DNA from: Mesorhizobium muleiense
GTDB lineage: Bacteria; Pseudomonadota; Alphaproteobacteria; Rhizobiales; Rhizobiaceae
DNA length: 64,000 nucleotides
Assembly: GCF_900099905.1 (NCBI RefSeq)
Contig: NZ_FNEE01000029.1
Location: forward strand, 1-64,000
Direction: 5' to 3'
Shown here: piece after piece, positions 37,003 through 45,974 of the stretch
Position numbering within the stretch: the first letter of the stretch is position 1
Layout: every line of letters starts with the position of its first letter
Program-made: the position numbers and the translations under genes
The notes under the pieces: generated by a model
Told to the model about the DNA's origin: nothing
What the model saw: only the letters and a program-made list of their open reading frames with translations
Database searches by the model: none

Positions 37003-37743
37003 GGTTTCTCTCCCATAGCTGGGAAACCAACATGCGCTCTCACTGAAAGTTCCAGTAGCCAAGGAAAATAAGCATGGCCGGCTCCGAAATGAAATCGATC
37101 GCACATCTCACGCGTGAACGAAGGAAAATGGGTGCGTCGATGAACGCGTTCGACGGAATGCGAAGATGGCCGGATAGTCGAAAATGCGATCAATTGGGAG
37201 CAACTCCGCCATGCCGCCAAGCTCAGGCCCCGGTCCAGGTGGGCAAGATGGACGCGGTGATGTCCGTCCGGATGACAACCAGTGTCCGCAAAAGGGGGTC
37301 GACTCCGGCCGGTGACTGAAGGTCAGCTAACGAGGCGCGCTGCGAATGACCGGTAGTGGCGCAACCACGACCTTCTTGGGATGTCGGCTTTCAGAAGGGG
37401 CAATGCTGATCTCAATGTCCGATTTCGGGCGCGATGCAGTCCGACTACTCTACGGCTCGCTTGGGCCGCTTGCCGGCCGGCAGCTTGGGGGCCGAATCCG
37501 GTCGGTCCGGTTTCAGATCGAGGATGGGAAAATCGGCCATTCGCTACCGCGGACGCTGCTGAAACCTAATTTATAACTCTGTTTCAAACGCGTCGTCGCA
37601 AGCTGCAAAGACGGGTGGCAGCTCTCTCAGGGCCAAGTGAAGGCCGCCCGGAGAGTGCCGATCTGAGTTGCGCTTCATGCCACCAAGATGCATGCCTTGC
37701 GAGCAAGGCTCCGCGGTTCACCAAGAACCTGAAGGGAACGACT
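37003..37743. other. 741-bp island spacer, no gene recognised
   Basis: No frame in either direction looks like a conserved protein. Short pieces such as ATGTCGGCTTTCAGAAGGGGCA (37381-37402, written here for orientation in part: GTCGGCTTTCAGAAGG) resemble sequence near 42050-42070, as if the same intergenic motif occurs before the cyclase gene's start, but both copies are degenerate. Confidence 0.35.
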
Positions 37744-37893
37744 GTGCCAAAATTTGTGACGATTGGATATGGAGACCGTGAGGGATACGACCCGCAGTGG
37801 CCGTTCGAGATGCAGCCCACGCGCGCGACGCTAAGTTGCAGAAAGACGGAGCGTTGATGGGTATCGCGGGCGCTCCTGTGCAAGTGGATCTGG
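37744..37893 (+). pseudogene. second YCII-related protein fragment, frameshifted
   Basis: A GTG at 37744 with a nearby AAGGGAA site begins VPKFVTIGYGDREGYD, the N-terminus of a YCII-type protein. The next frame continues VRDAAHARDAKLQKDGALMG then IAGAPVQV, the expected following segment. One base appears to be lost near 37788-37795. The DGPF half is absent after about 37893. This family usually neighbours ECF sigma factors, and a SnoaL-like relic follows. Confidence 0.65.
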
Positions 37894-38072
37894 CTCACCG
37901 GTTCGACTGCCGGCGCCGTGATGATCGTGCAGTTGGTGATGCCGAGTTTCTTGTTATGCGCTCAGAGGCCGGCGAACGAGAACGGCTGGTGGTCCGGCAG
38001 GTGAATATGCCACGGATCCTTGCCGCCTCGGTCGGCGAGATCGTCCATTCGTAAACCCCAGGAAGCGGCGCA

Positions 38073-38449
38073 TCAGTTCCAAGTGTGGAGGCATACTCTC
38101 CACGATCCATCAGTTTCGCGTCGGAAGATTGTGACTATGGATCCTTCGTAGCGCTGCGTTTCGCCGCCTTCGGCCGACCATTTCCCGGTCGCGTAGGCAA
38201 TGTCACCGGCGGCCACTGCATCTACCAATTCGATGCCATGGTTCCCCACACCAGCCGAGATCAATTCCTTCCAGAAGTCTTTGATAGCGCTCGTCCCCCT
38301 TATGAAGGCATGGGTGGACGGCAATACAACCGCGTCGGGTGTGTAATGAGAGCGGCGACTGCGTCAGCATTGCCGCTATTGAAGGCCGAATTCCAGCCAT
38401 CATTCGCCTTCTGAAGCACGTCGCGGATATTCTCGGTCGGTTGTGCCAT
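38073..38449 (-). pseudogene. NTF2-like (SnoaL/DUF4440) protein gene with a frameshift
   Basis: ATG 38449 with an excellent site (AAAGGAGGAAC) opens MAQPTENIRDVLQKANDGWN SAFNSGNADAVAALIT; the downstream frame then continues PDAVVLPSTHAFIRGTSAIKDFWKEL ... GSIVTIFRRETDGSWRVCLHTWN to 38073 (segments quoted separately). Together they make a typical NTF2-like fold of about 125 residues. The junction ATTACACACCC (about 38340) is consistent with a 2-bp AC slippage from ATTACACCC. Otherwise the gene looks recent and complete. Confidence 0.7.
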
Positions 38450-38481
38450 GGCGTTCCTCCTTTGTCTGTCGCCAATTTCTA

Positions 38482-41400
38482 TTAATTGGCCGCCCGAAGG
38501 CTTTCAGCCGGTGTTGCGAGTGCTCGTGCGGCTTGCAGGTCAGGCAACGTTTGTCCCTCGGTAAACCCGGAAATGATGAGTGCGAGCCGCTCGCGAGCAC
38601 CAGAAATGGGACAGTCGGCCCGCGCGAGGCTCAGTGCAGCACGCAGCTCCCAGAATCGCGCGCCCTGGGCCTGGGCAATCGCCAACGCGTCAGAAAGGCG
38701 ATTTTCGGCGAGTGCAACTCCGTCTTCCCCCGATTGCAGGAGCACCTCGCCCTGTAGGCGTAGCACCTCGGCTGCAAACCATCGTTCATCGGTGCGTTCG
38801 ATCCTGGCATGTGCTTCTTCAAGCAAACGGAGTGCAACATTGTGGTCGCCGGCTCTGACCTCGATCTGCGCCTGAAGAGCGATGAAATAAGGAACCATGA
38901 ATTCCGCGCCGGTCGCACGCCACTCAACAAGGCCTCGTTGGAGTTCCAGGCGACCCCGATCGGCATCGCCCGCCTCAGCGAGTGTCCAAGCACTCAAGAT
39001 TGTGGCGCCGGCAAGCCAAAAGCGGAATCCAGCTTCGCTGGCAATGCGGGTCAACTCTGCGCAGCATTCCCGGACACTTTCGCGATCGCCAAGGATCTGG
39101 CGAATGACGCCGCCGAAGAATAATGGCAGAGCAAGGCTGTTGCGATGACCCACACGATGCGCTTCAGCAACCGCCTCGTTGTTGGCCGCCAGAGCCTGAT
39201 CAGGAAACCCAAGCGGCAGCAATGTGCGGGCGAGATAGTCCAGGCACACGACCCGTGGGTCGAAGGCGTAAACAAACGCCGGCGATCTGTGCTCCTGGGG
39301 ATCGTAGAGAGCCAAGGCCTGCTCGAGATGTGCCCGGGCGCGGGCGAATTCGCCGGCAGGCAGCGCGCTGACCCCAGCTGCCCGATGAGCAAAGAACGAC
39401 AGTCCACAGTCGTTGCTCGCTTCCGCCAATTCAAGCAGGCGGTCCGCTGCGCTGCGGGCCTCCGCCAACTCGGCAGCATAGAGGTGGTAAAGACATAGAC
39501 CGTAAAGAACCGGAAAGAGCTGACGTGTATCGCTCAGCTCTTCACAGAGCTCTCGCGCGCGACCATAAGCGGTCGCTGTCGAGGGTGCGGCGAAGCCGTG
39601 CGCAGCAACGTGGGTACTGCCGAGCGCCAACTGAGTTGCAAGTTCGCGCCGCGAACGCTCTTCGGATGGTGGCATCGCCGAAAGCCCGGTTAGGGCGTTG
39701 TCGAATCTGGCGAGCGCCTCAGTCAGGACAGAGCGAGAAAGCGCCCGACGACCAGCGAGTTCATTGTACTCGACAGCCTTTTTCACAAGGCCCGCCTGAC
39801 CAAAGTGGTGGGCAAGCAGTTCGGGCTCTGTGGTTACGATTTCGGGGAAGCGTTCCTCGAGAATGGACGCAATCCGGGCATGAAGCTGCTGGCGGCGGCT
39901 GTGCAGGAGGCTGCTGTAGGCCGCATCCCGCACGAGCGCATGCTTGAAGACGTAAGTTACTTGGCTGTTACTGCCGCGGCGGAAAACAAGGCCGGCCGCT
40001 ACTAGCTCGTTCGTTGCCCGCTCAAGCTCAAAATCAGGAAGTCCAGCGGCTGCGGCAAGCAACTCGTGCTTGAACTCGCGACCGATCACTGCCCCGATCT
40101 GCGCGACCTCCCGGACCGAAGCCAACCGATCGAGCCGGGCCATCAGCGAGTCGTGCAGAGTGGCCGGGACGGCAAACGGAGGCAGTGGGCCCGCCAGCAC
40201 GAGTTCGCCGTCACGCTCTTCAAGCAGGCCCGATTCAAGCACCACCTTCGTCAACTCTTCCACGAAAAGCGGCACGCCCTCGGTCTTCGACAGAACCTGA
40301 TCCAGCACTGTTGCTGGCAACTGCTTGCCCCCCGTCATCGCTGCAATGATAGAGGCCGCTTGGGAACGGCTGAGCCGATTCAGGGTCAAAAAAGTCGCGT
40401 GCGGAAGACCAGCCCAGCGCACTGCGCCTTCCGGTCGCGAAGTTGCAATCAGCATTATAGGCAAGTGTTGAATCCGGCCCGCGATTTGGTCGAAGAGCTC
40501 GGCGGACATCGGATCAAGATAATGCGCATCCTCAAGCTGCATCAGGACCGGCTTGCTGCGGGCCAGTGCCTCCAGCTGCTCGATCAGCACCTCGAATGTG
40601 CGAGACTTCTGTTTTTGCGCCATCAGGTCGAGCTTGGGATAGTGTCCCTCGGTCGGGATCGACAGCAATGCCGCGATTAGTGGTATCGCCTCATTGGGGT
40701 TCTTTGTCGAACCGGCGAGCAGTTGCTCAAGAAAATCAAGCTGACGCTCGGGCGGGTCCGTCCGCTTGATGTTCCCGGCCCGGAGCAACTGATCCGTCAC
40801 AGGATAGAGGGCGGTTTCGAGGTGATAAGGCGAGCAGTAATACCGCAGTCGCGTGTGTGCCTCGTCTTTTAGGCGCTCCAGCAGTTCTTGCAGAATGCGG
40901 GACTTGCCTATGCCAGCCTCGCCGAATAGCTCGACAACTTGGCCTTCCCCGGAAGCGGCAAGCCGCCACCGATCGAGGAGCAGGGCGATGTCATGTTCCC
41001 GCCCTGTAAGCGGCGCAGCTTCGGCTGCGTGAAGTGCTTCGAAACGACTCTCGGCGCGTCCCTCTCCAATCACCTTGAATGCGTTTATGGGCGCGTCGAA
41101 GCCTGGCAACCGCTGCGGCCGGATTCTGGTCACCTCGAACAGCTTTCCGATAAGTCTATAGGTAAGCTCCGAGATGACTACCGTTCCCGGCTCGGCCAAA
41201 GTTTGGAGCCGAGCTGCAAGATTAGGGGTCTCGCCCACGACTGCATTCTCTTGCGCGGCACCTACACCAATCAGGTCGCCCACGACTACGACGCCAGTTG
41301 CAATGCCGACCCGGACCGAAAGTTGCTGCCCGTCATCCAAAGACAAGTCGGCTACGGCAGCGACCACCGCAAGCGCCGCGCGAACAGCGCGCTCGGCCTC

Positions 41401-41886
41401 GTCCTCGTGTGCCTGCGGCCAACCGAAATAGGCCAATACTCCGTCGCCCATAAGCTTGGCGACGTGCCCCTCGTAGCGAACGACTTCGCCAGCGACAGTA
41501 TTCTGAAACTTCCTTAAGAGGTCGCGCATCTCCTCAGGGTCAAGCCGCGTCGCAAGCGCGGTAGAACCGACGAGATCCACGAACATGACCGTCAATTGAC
41601 GCCGTTCTGCCTCGCGAGGCCGTCCAGGTTCGCCGGAGCGGTCAACCGAAGCCGACGTTCGGATTGGTGAGGTTGAAGCTGGTTTCGCCGGCTCTAACGC
41701 CGGCTCTCCTTGCATCGCGGCAATTGCCTCCAGGATGCGCTTGCGGTGGGCAAGCGCGGCAACCCCGATTTCTTTTAAGTCCTCGGCGGTGAGGCGCGGC
41801 AGTATTTCGGCATCAATCGCGTTTTCGTCGAAAGCCAAAATGTACTGCTCCAGGCCTAAACCTCTGAGCCAAACTGCGATATTCAT
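38482..41886 (-). CDS. SAM domain-class III nucleotide cyclase-AAA ATPase-TPR regulator
   Basis: A 1134-residue multidomain protein. Residues 1-60 form a SAM domain; 95-275 a class III adenylate/guanylate cyclase domain with metal-binding Asp104 (MFVDLVGST) and Asp148 (LMGDG); Walker A GEAGIGKS at 322-329 begins an AAA/STAND NTPase; the last 450 residues are TPR-like helices. Such proteins in Mesorhizobium and Bradyrhizobium couple ligand or protein sensing to cNMP synthesis. The key catalytic Asp residues are present, so activity is plausible. It is a single-gene unit in the island, and expression signals are not obvious. Confidence 0.9.
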   Translation of the reverse strand: MNIAVWLRGLGLEQYILAFDENAIDAEILPRLTAEDLKEIGVAALAHRKRILEAIAAMQGEPALEPAKPASTSPIRTSASVDRSGEPGRPREAERRQLTVMFVDLVGSTALATRLDPEEMRDLLRKFQNTVAGEVVRYEGHVAKLMGDGVLAYFGWPQAHEDEAERAVRAALAVVAAVADLSLDDGQQLSVRVGIATGVVVVGDLIGVGAAQENAVVGETPNLAARLQTLAEPGTVVISELTYRLIGKLFEVTRIRPQRLPGFDAPINAFKVIGEGRAESRFEALHAAEAAPLTGREHDIALLLDRWRLAASGEGQVVELFGEAGIGKSRILQELLERLKDEAHTRLRYYCSPYHLETALYPVTDQLLRAGNIKRTDPPERQLDFLEQLLAGSTKNPNEAIPLIAALLSIPTEGHYPKLDLMAQKQKSRTFEVLIEQLEALARSKPVLMQLEDAHYLDPMSAELFDQIAGRIQHLPIMLIATSRPEGAVRWAGLPHATFLTLNRLSRSQAASIIAAMTGGKQLPATVLDQVLSKTEGVPLFVEELTKVVLESGLLEERDGELVLAGPLPPFAVPATLHDSLMARLDRLASVREVAQIGAVIGREFKHELLAAAAGLPDFELERATNELVAAGLVFRRGSNSQVTYVFKHALVRDAAYSSLLHSRRQQLHARIASILEERFPEIVTTEPELLAHHFGQAGLVKKAVEYNELAGRRALSRSVLTEALARFDNALTGLSAMPPSEERSRRELATQLALGSTHVAAHGFAAPSTATAYGRARELCEELSDTRQLFPVLYGLCLYHLYAAELAEARSAADRLLELAEASNDCGLSFFAHRAAGVSALPAGEFARARAHLEQALALYDPQEHRSPAFVYAFDPRVVCLDYLARTLLPLGFPDQALAANNEAVAEAHRVGHRNSLALPLFFGGVIRQILGDRESVRECCAELTRIASEAGFRFWLAGATILSAWTLAEAGDADRGRLELQRGLVEWRATGAEFMVPYFIALQAQIEVRAGDHNVALRLLEEAHARIERTDERWFAAEVLRLQGEVLLQSGEDGVALAENRLSDALAIAQAQGARFWELRAALSLARADCPISGARERLALIISGFTEGQTLPDLQAARALATPAESLRAAN

Positions 41887-42351
41887 TGGGCTCCCTCCGC
41901 AGCCATTTGGCCTCGCTTCGGTGGGGCAGGAAACATATCACAAAGGCATCGCGATAACACGCGAGTTCGTGTGTCGAAGGCCTGACATTCGGTGAGAACC
42001 CGCAAAACGCCGCCAATTGGCGCAACCGCGGCCTGCAGCGTGTTCCCCGCCGATGTCTGCTTATGGGCAGTGGCAAAGTCGCACTCTACGGCCGACATGG
42101 GCGCAAAGCAGCCATGCCGCCGTCGCGTGTGAGACTCTGCTCGGGTCACAAGCAGAACAGCAGCCCCCTACGGCTCGTCACCTCAACGCTTCGACGGCGG
42201 ACGAGCAAAGCGTTCCCCGTAAGGGATCGGCTTATCCCTGCGACCGCGGAGTTGTGCGGTTTCGACATGGTTGGGGACTACGTCCTTGTCCCCGACGATT
42301 AGAGGATTATCCTTGACACGTTGGGCGAGGCGATCGCCCATGGAGGTTGTC
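41887..42351. other. 465-bp spacer upstream of the cyclase and DUF3606 genes
   Basis: This is a divergent promoter region. Only one -35-like box, TTGACA at 42313-42318, is visible before the DUF3606 gene, with a poor -10. Open frames on both strands have no recognisable protein features. Confidence 0.4.
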
Positions 42352-42537
42352 ATGGCAGACGACAAGTCAAAGCGTGGTCCGCAAGATAGAGCACGGGTCG
42401 ACGGTGGCGAAGACTATGAAGTCGGGTACCTCATGAAGAAGCACCATCTCGAACGGGCTGATGCCCTCAGGCTGGTAAAAAAGTATGGAAACAACCGCGC
42501 AAAGATCGAAGAGGAACTCGTTGCCCGAAAGGTTTGA
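42352..42537 (+). CDS. DUF3606 domain protein
   Basis: A 61-residue protein of the DUF3606 family (MADDKSKRGPQDRARVDGGE DYEVGYLMKKHHLERADALR, shown as two blocks), short, charged and helical. Family members are common on rhizobial plasmids and islands and have no known biochemical role. ATG 42352 has the site GGAGG. Its stop overlaps the start of the next small frame. Confidence 0.88.
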   Translation: MADDKSKRGPQDRARVDGGEDYEVGYLMKKHHLERADALRLVKKYGNNRAKIEEELVARKV

Positions 42538-42737
42538 TCGTGTATTGCCGAGAGGCTGGCATAGAGCCAAGCACGCCTGAGTGTGACCAGGCTGCAGGCA
42601 TAATCATGGCGCTTTTCAACAACGGCATCGGCACTGCTGAGGAATTGAAGACAGCGCTCCAGTTCCGTTTGGAGAGTGAGTTGCGACGGTACGGTCAACG
42701 CCTATCCCGCCTAGCTGAGAACCGCTCTAGATCGTAA
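42534..42737 (+). CDS. hypothetical small protein
   Basis: A 67-residue frame beginning with TTG 42534 that overlaps the DUF3606 stop. It contains a helix pair (DQAAGIIMALFNNGIGTAEELKTALQFRLESELRR) with the look of a real small protein. I do not recognise a family. The start codon and expression are uncertain, and translation would be by coupling to the DUF3606 gene. Confidence 0.45.
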   Translation: MIVYCREAGIEPSTPECDQAAGIIMALFNNGIGTAEELKTALQFRLESELRRYGQRLSRLAENRSRS

Positions 42738-42792
42738 TTGTACATCGAATTCCAAGTGGAGGTCGCGTTAGATGCAAAACGCGAGCCCTCTG

Positions 42793-42826
42793 AAAAAACC
42801 CATTGTCCAATTAAGGCAGTGGGTTT
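42793..42826 (-). terminator. possible intrinsic terminator on the minus strand
   Basis: AAACCCA (42796-42802) and TGGGTTT (42820-42826) form a stem that is followed on the minus strand by six T residues. No minus-strand gene ends nearby, so it may be inherited from the donor of the exporter operon or have no role. Confidence 0.35.
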
Positions 42827-42909
42827 GGAGGCTGTATGAAAGGGGTCGTTGTTTGGCGCTATTTCACGGGCATGCCGTGTCAGATGCACGCGGACCTCCG
42901 GGGAGTAAC

Positions 42910-43566
42910 ATGCTGCTGAGGCTGCACCGGATCGACAAATTCTACCCCACTGGCGAGGGGCCGTTGCATGTTCTGCACGGGATCGATCTTTCGCTGGAGG
43001 CGGGCAAGAGCCTTGCGCTGACCGGCGAGTCTGGCAGCGGCAAGAGCACGCTTTTGCACCTTGTTGCAGGGCTCGACAGCCCTGATGCGGGAGAAATCCA
43101 CCTTGGCGGTACCAATATTGTGGGGCTGAACGATACAGCCCTTGCCGCCCTGCGGCGGGGAACAGTCGGACTTGTGTTCCAGCAGTTCAACCTGATCCCT
43201 TCGCTTGATGTGGCGGCCAACCTTGCCTTTCAGGCTCGGCTTGCTGGCCGCCCTGATCCGGCATGGTTGAAAGTCCTTTCCAAACGGCTGGGCCTCGCCC
43301 AAGTCCTCACGCGCTACCCTGAACAACTGTCGGCCGGCCAGCAACAGCGGGTGGCGATCGGCCGGACCTTGGCCGCTCGGCCCCGGCTGGTTTTGGCCGA
43401 TGAGCCCACGGGCAATCTCGATGAAGCAACAGGGGACGCTGTACTCGATCTTATGCTGTCGCTGGTGGCTGAAACGGGTGCCGCCCTGTTAATGGTTACC
43501 CATTCCAACCGTCTGGCAAACCGGCTGAACGCCCACGTTCACCTGCACGCGGGACGGCTGGCTTGA
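42910..43566 (+). CDS. ABC transporter ATP-binding protein, YbbA/LolD-like
   Basis: A 218-residue ATPase of the MacB/LolD/YbbA class. Walker A GESGSGKS lies at 39-46, the signature LSAGQ at 140-144 (Ala replaces the second Gly of LSGGQ), and Walker B VLADEP near 163, followed by GNLDEATG. ATG 42910 has a GGGGAG site; an upstream in-frame ATG at 42772 would add an unrelated basic stretch. The stop overlaps the permease start (TGATG). The class powers type VII mechanotransmission or lipoprotein-extraction transporters, not import. Confidence 0.92.
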   Translation: MLLRLHRIDKFYPTGEGPLHVLHGIDLSLEAGKSLALTGESGSGKSTLLHLVAGLDSPDAGEIHLGGTNIVGLNDTALAALRRGTVGLVFQQFNLIPSLDVAANLAFQARLAGRPDPAWLKVLSKRLGLAQVLTRYPEQLSAGQQQRVAIGRTLAARPRLVLADEPTGNLDEATGDAVLDLMLSLVAETGAALLMVTHSNRLANRLNAHVHLHAGRLA

Positions 43567-45974
43567 TGGTGTGGACCGGGTTGTCAGCTCTCTTGTCGCA
43601 TTGGCGCAGGCGCCCTGTCCAACTGGCGATGCTGCTTTTGGGGCTATCGCTGGCAACGGCGTTGTGGTCAGCGGTTCAGGCGATCAACGGTGAGGCGCGG
43701 GCGAGCTATGACCGTGCAGCGGCGATCCTTGGGCAGGACCGGCTCGCGCAACTGGTGCGTGAGGACGGGGCCCGGATGGATCAACAGGTGTTTGTGAGAC
43801 TGCGGCGAGCAGGCTGGCTGGCTTCGCCGGTGATTGAAGGTGAAATGCGGTTTGGGGATGTGCGGTTGCGCGTCCTCGGCATTGACCCACTGACTTTGCC
43901 GCCGCAGGCGCAGCAGGTGGATGTTGCGGTGGGTGATGAGCTATTGCCGTTCATCACGGCGCCCGGTGTGCTCTATGCAGCTCCGGAAACCGCGGCACGA
44001 CTAACCGAGCAAGCAACACCTCCCGTGCGCGTGGCCGAGGGTTTGCCGCCTGGCACAGTCCTCACCGACATCGGGCAGGCGCAGGTCTTGCTTGGGGCAA
44101 AGGACAAGATCTCTCGTCTTTTGCTCTGGCCGGACCAACCGATTGGCCGTGCCCCTTTAAAGGTGACAGCCCCCGGCCTGACCCTGCGCGAGCCGAGCGA
44201 AACGGGGGATCTTGCCAGGCTGACCGACAGTTTTCACCTGAACCTGACGGCTTTCGGTTTTCTTGCCTTTGCGGTGGGGCTCTTCATCGTGCATTCCGCC
44301 ATCGGTCTGGCTTTTGAACAGCGCCGCCAGGTATTTCGCACGCTGCGCGCACTGGGCTTGCCGTCCCGCGTGCTGGTCCTTTTGCTGATCGCCGAGTTGC
44401 TGATCTTCGCCCTCCTCGCGGGACTGGTGGGCGTGGCACTTGGCTATGTAGTCGCCTCGGCCCTTTTGCCCGACGTCGCCGCCACCCTGCGCGGGCTTTA
44501 CGGGGCCGATGTGCCGGGAACGCTGTCGATCCGCCCCGCAGTGTGGGCAGCGGGGCTGGCGATCGCGGTAATCGGCACGCTGGTAGCGGCCGCACAGAGC
44601 CTCTGGCGGCTATGGCACCTGCCGCTGCTTGCGTCGGCCCAGCCTCGGGCCTGGGCGCGGGCTTCGGAGCGGGCCCTGCGCGCGCAAGGCGTGGCTGCGA
44701 TGGTGCTCCTGTTGACGGCGGCGGGAATTGCACAGTTCGGATCCGGCCTCGAGGCGGGTTTTGCGCTTCTGGCGGCACTGCTGTTGGGGGCGGCACTGGC
44801 GCTGCCGCTCGTGCTGACGGGGATATTGCACCTTGGCGGCCGCTTGGCGCGTGGACCATTGGCTGAATGGTTTTGGGCCGACACGCGTCAACAGCTTCCC
44901 GGCCTGTCATTGGCGCTAATGGCACTGCTGCTTGCGCTGGCCGTCAATGTGGGCGTCAGCACGATGGTGTCGAGCTTTCGGCTGACCTTCACCGGCTGGC
45001 TCGATCAGCGTCTCGCCTCTGAGCTTTACGTGACCGCCCGCACTGAAGCAGAGGCCACGGCGATACACGACTGGCTGGCCCAGCGCAGCGACGCGCTCCT
45101 GCCGATCTGGAGCATTGAGGGCCGGGTCGCAGGCCAGCCCGCGGCAATATACGGCGTGGCCGATCATGCCACCTATCGCGACAACTGGCCGATCCTCTCT
45201 GCAGTGCCGGAGGTGTGGGACCGGATCGCCACAGGCGACGGCGCCCTGATCAACGAACAACTGGCGCGGCGCCAGGAGTTGGGCTTGGGGGACCAGATCA
45301 CGCTGCCCGGTGGCTGGCGGGCCAGCATCGTCGGCGTCTATGCCGACTATGGCAACCCGATCGGCCAAGTGATCATCGGGATCGACACACTGCTCCAGCA
45401 CTATCCTGACGTCTCCCGCCTGCGCTATGCCATTCGGATTGCCCCCGGCAAGGCCGAAGCACTGGCTGCGGGTTTGCGGGCGGAATTCGGGCTGCCCGCG
45501 CAGAACGTGATTGACCAGGCCGGGATCAAGGTCTTTTCGCTCAAAGTGTTTGAGCGCACATTCAGAGTGACAGCCGCGCTGAATGTGCTGACGCTGGGAG
45601 TCGCGGGGCTGGCGATGTTTGCGAGCCTCATGACCCTGTCGGGGATGCGCCTGCCGCAACTGGCGCCGGTCTGGGCCATGGGTCTGCCCCGCCGCCACCT
45701 CGTATGGCTGGAGCTTTGGCGCGGCTTGTTGTTGGCAGCCTTGACCATGCTGGCCGCTCTGCCTGTAGGTATCGGGCTCGCCTTTGTTCTGCTGGCGGTG
45801 GTGAATGTCGAGGCTTTTGGCTGGCGTCTGCCGATGCACCTTTTTCCCGGTGACTGGGCGCGGCTGGCGGCGCTCGCGCTGCTGGCGGCCGGACTTGCAG
45901 CCGCCGTGCCTGCCTGGCGGCTGGCGCGTCTTTCGCCATCGGATTTGCTGAAGGTATTTGCACATGAGCGTTAG
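43566..45974 (+). CDS. FtsX-domain ABC permease, YbbP-like
   Basis: An 802-residue inner-membrane permease. TM1 (about 18-38) is followed by a periplasmic domain of about 200 residues, then a first FtsX block of three helices (from about residue 225), a middle membrane pair, a second periplasmic domain, and a C-terminal FtsX block (about 670-795). Length and layout match E. coli YbbP (about 800 residues), partner of YbbA. The 3' end overlaps the AttH-like gene by 11 bp. Its function is expected to be extraction or export of hydrophobic compounds or lipoproteins; the substrate is unknown. Confidence 0.88.
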   Translation: MVWTGLSALLSHWRRRPVQLAMLLLGLSLATALWSAVQAINGEARASYDRAAAILGQDRLAQLVREDGARMDQQVFVRLRRAGWLASPVIEGEMRFGDVRLRVLGIDPLTLPPQAQQVDVAVGDELLPFITAPGVLYAAPETAARLTEQATPPVRVAEGLPPGTVLTDIGQAQVLLGAKDKISRLLLWPDQPIGRAPLKVTAPGLTLREPSETGDLARLTDSFHLNLTAFGFLAFAVGLFIVHSAIGLAFEQRRQVFRTLRALGLPSRVLVLLLIAELLIFALLAGLVGVALGYVVASALLPDVAATLRGLYGADVPGTLSIRPAVWAAGLAIAVIGTLVAAAQSLWRLWHLPLLASAQPRAWARASERALRAQGVAAMVLLLTAAGIAQFGSGLEAGFALLAALLLGAALALPLVLTGILHLGGRLARGPLAEWFWADTRQQLPGLSLALMALLLALAVNVGVSTMVSSFRLTFTGWLDQRLASELYVTARTEAEATAIHDWLAQRSDALLPIWSIEGRVAGQPAAIYGVADHATYRDNWPILSAVPEVWDRIATGDGALINEQLARRQELGLGDQITLPGGWRASIVGVYADYGNPIGQVIIGIDTLLQHYPDVSRLRYAIRIAPGKAEALAAGLRAEFGLPAQNVIDQAGIKVFSLKVFERTFRVTAALNVLTLGVAGLAMFASLMTLSGMRLPQLAPVWAMGLPRRHLVWLELWRGLLLAALTMLAALPVGIGLAFVLLAVVNVEAFGWRLPMHLFPGDWARLAALALLAAGLAAAVPAWRLARLSPSDLLKVFAHER

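Noticed and set aside
37895..38054. Continuation of the second YCII relic as an open frame to 38054
   Set aside because: Sequence after about 37893 no longer resembles YCII proteins and lacks the DGPF motif; the frame is open by chance.
42772..42909. Upstream ATG giving a 46-residue extension of the exporter ATPase
   Set aside because: The extension is not ABC-like, and the ATG at 42910 has a good ribosome site and places the first strand at the normal position.
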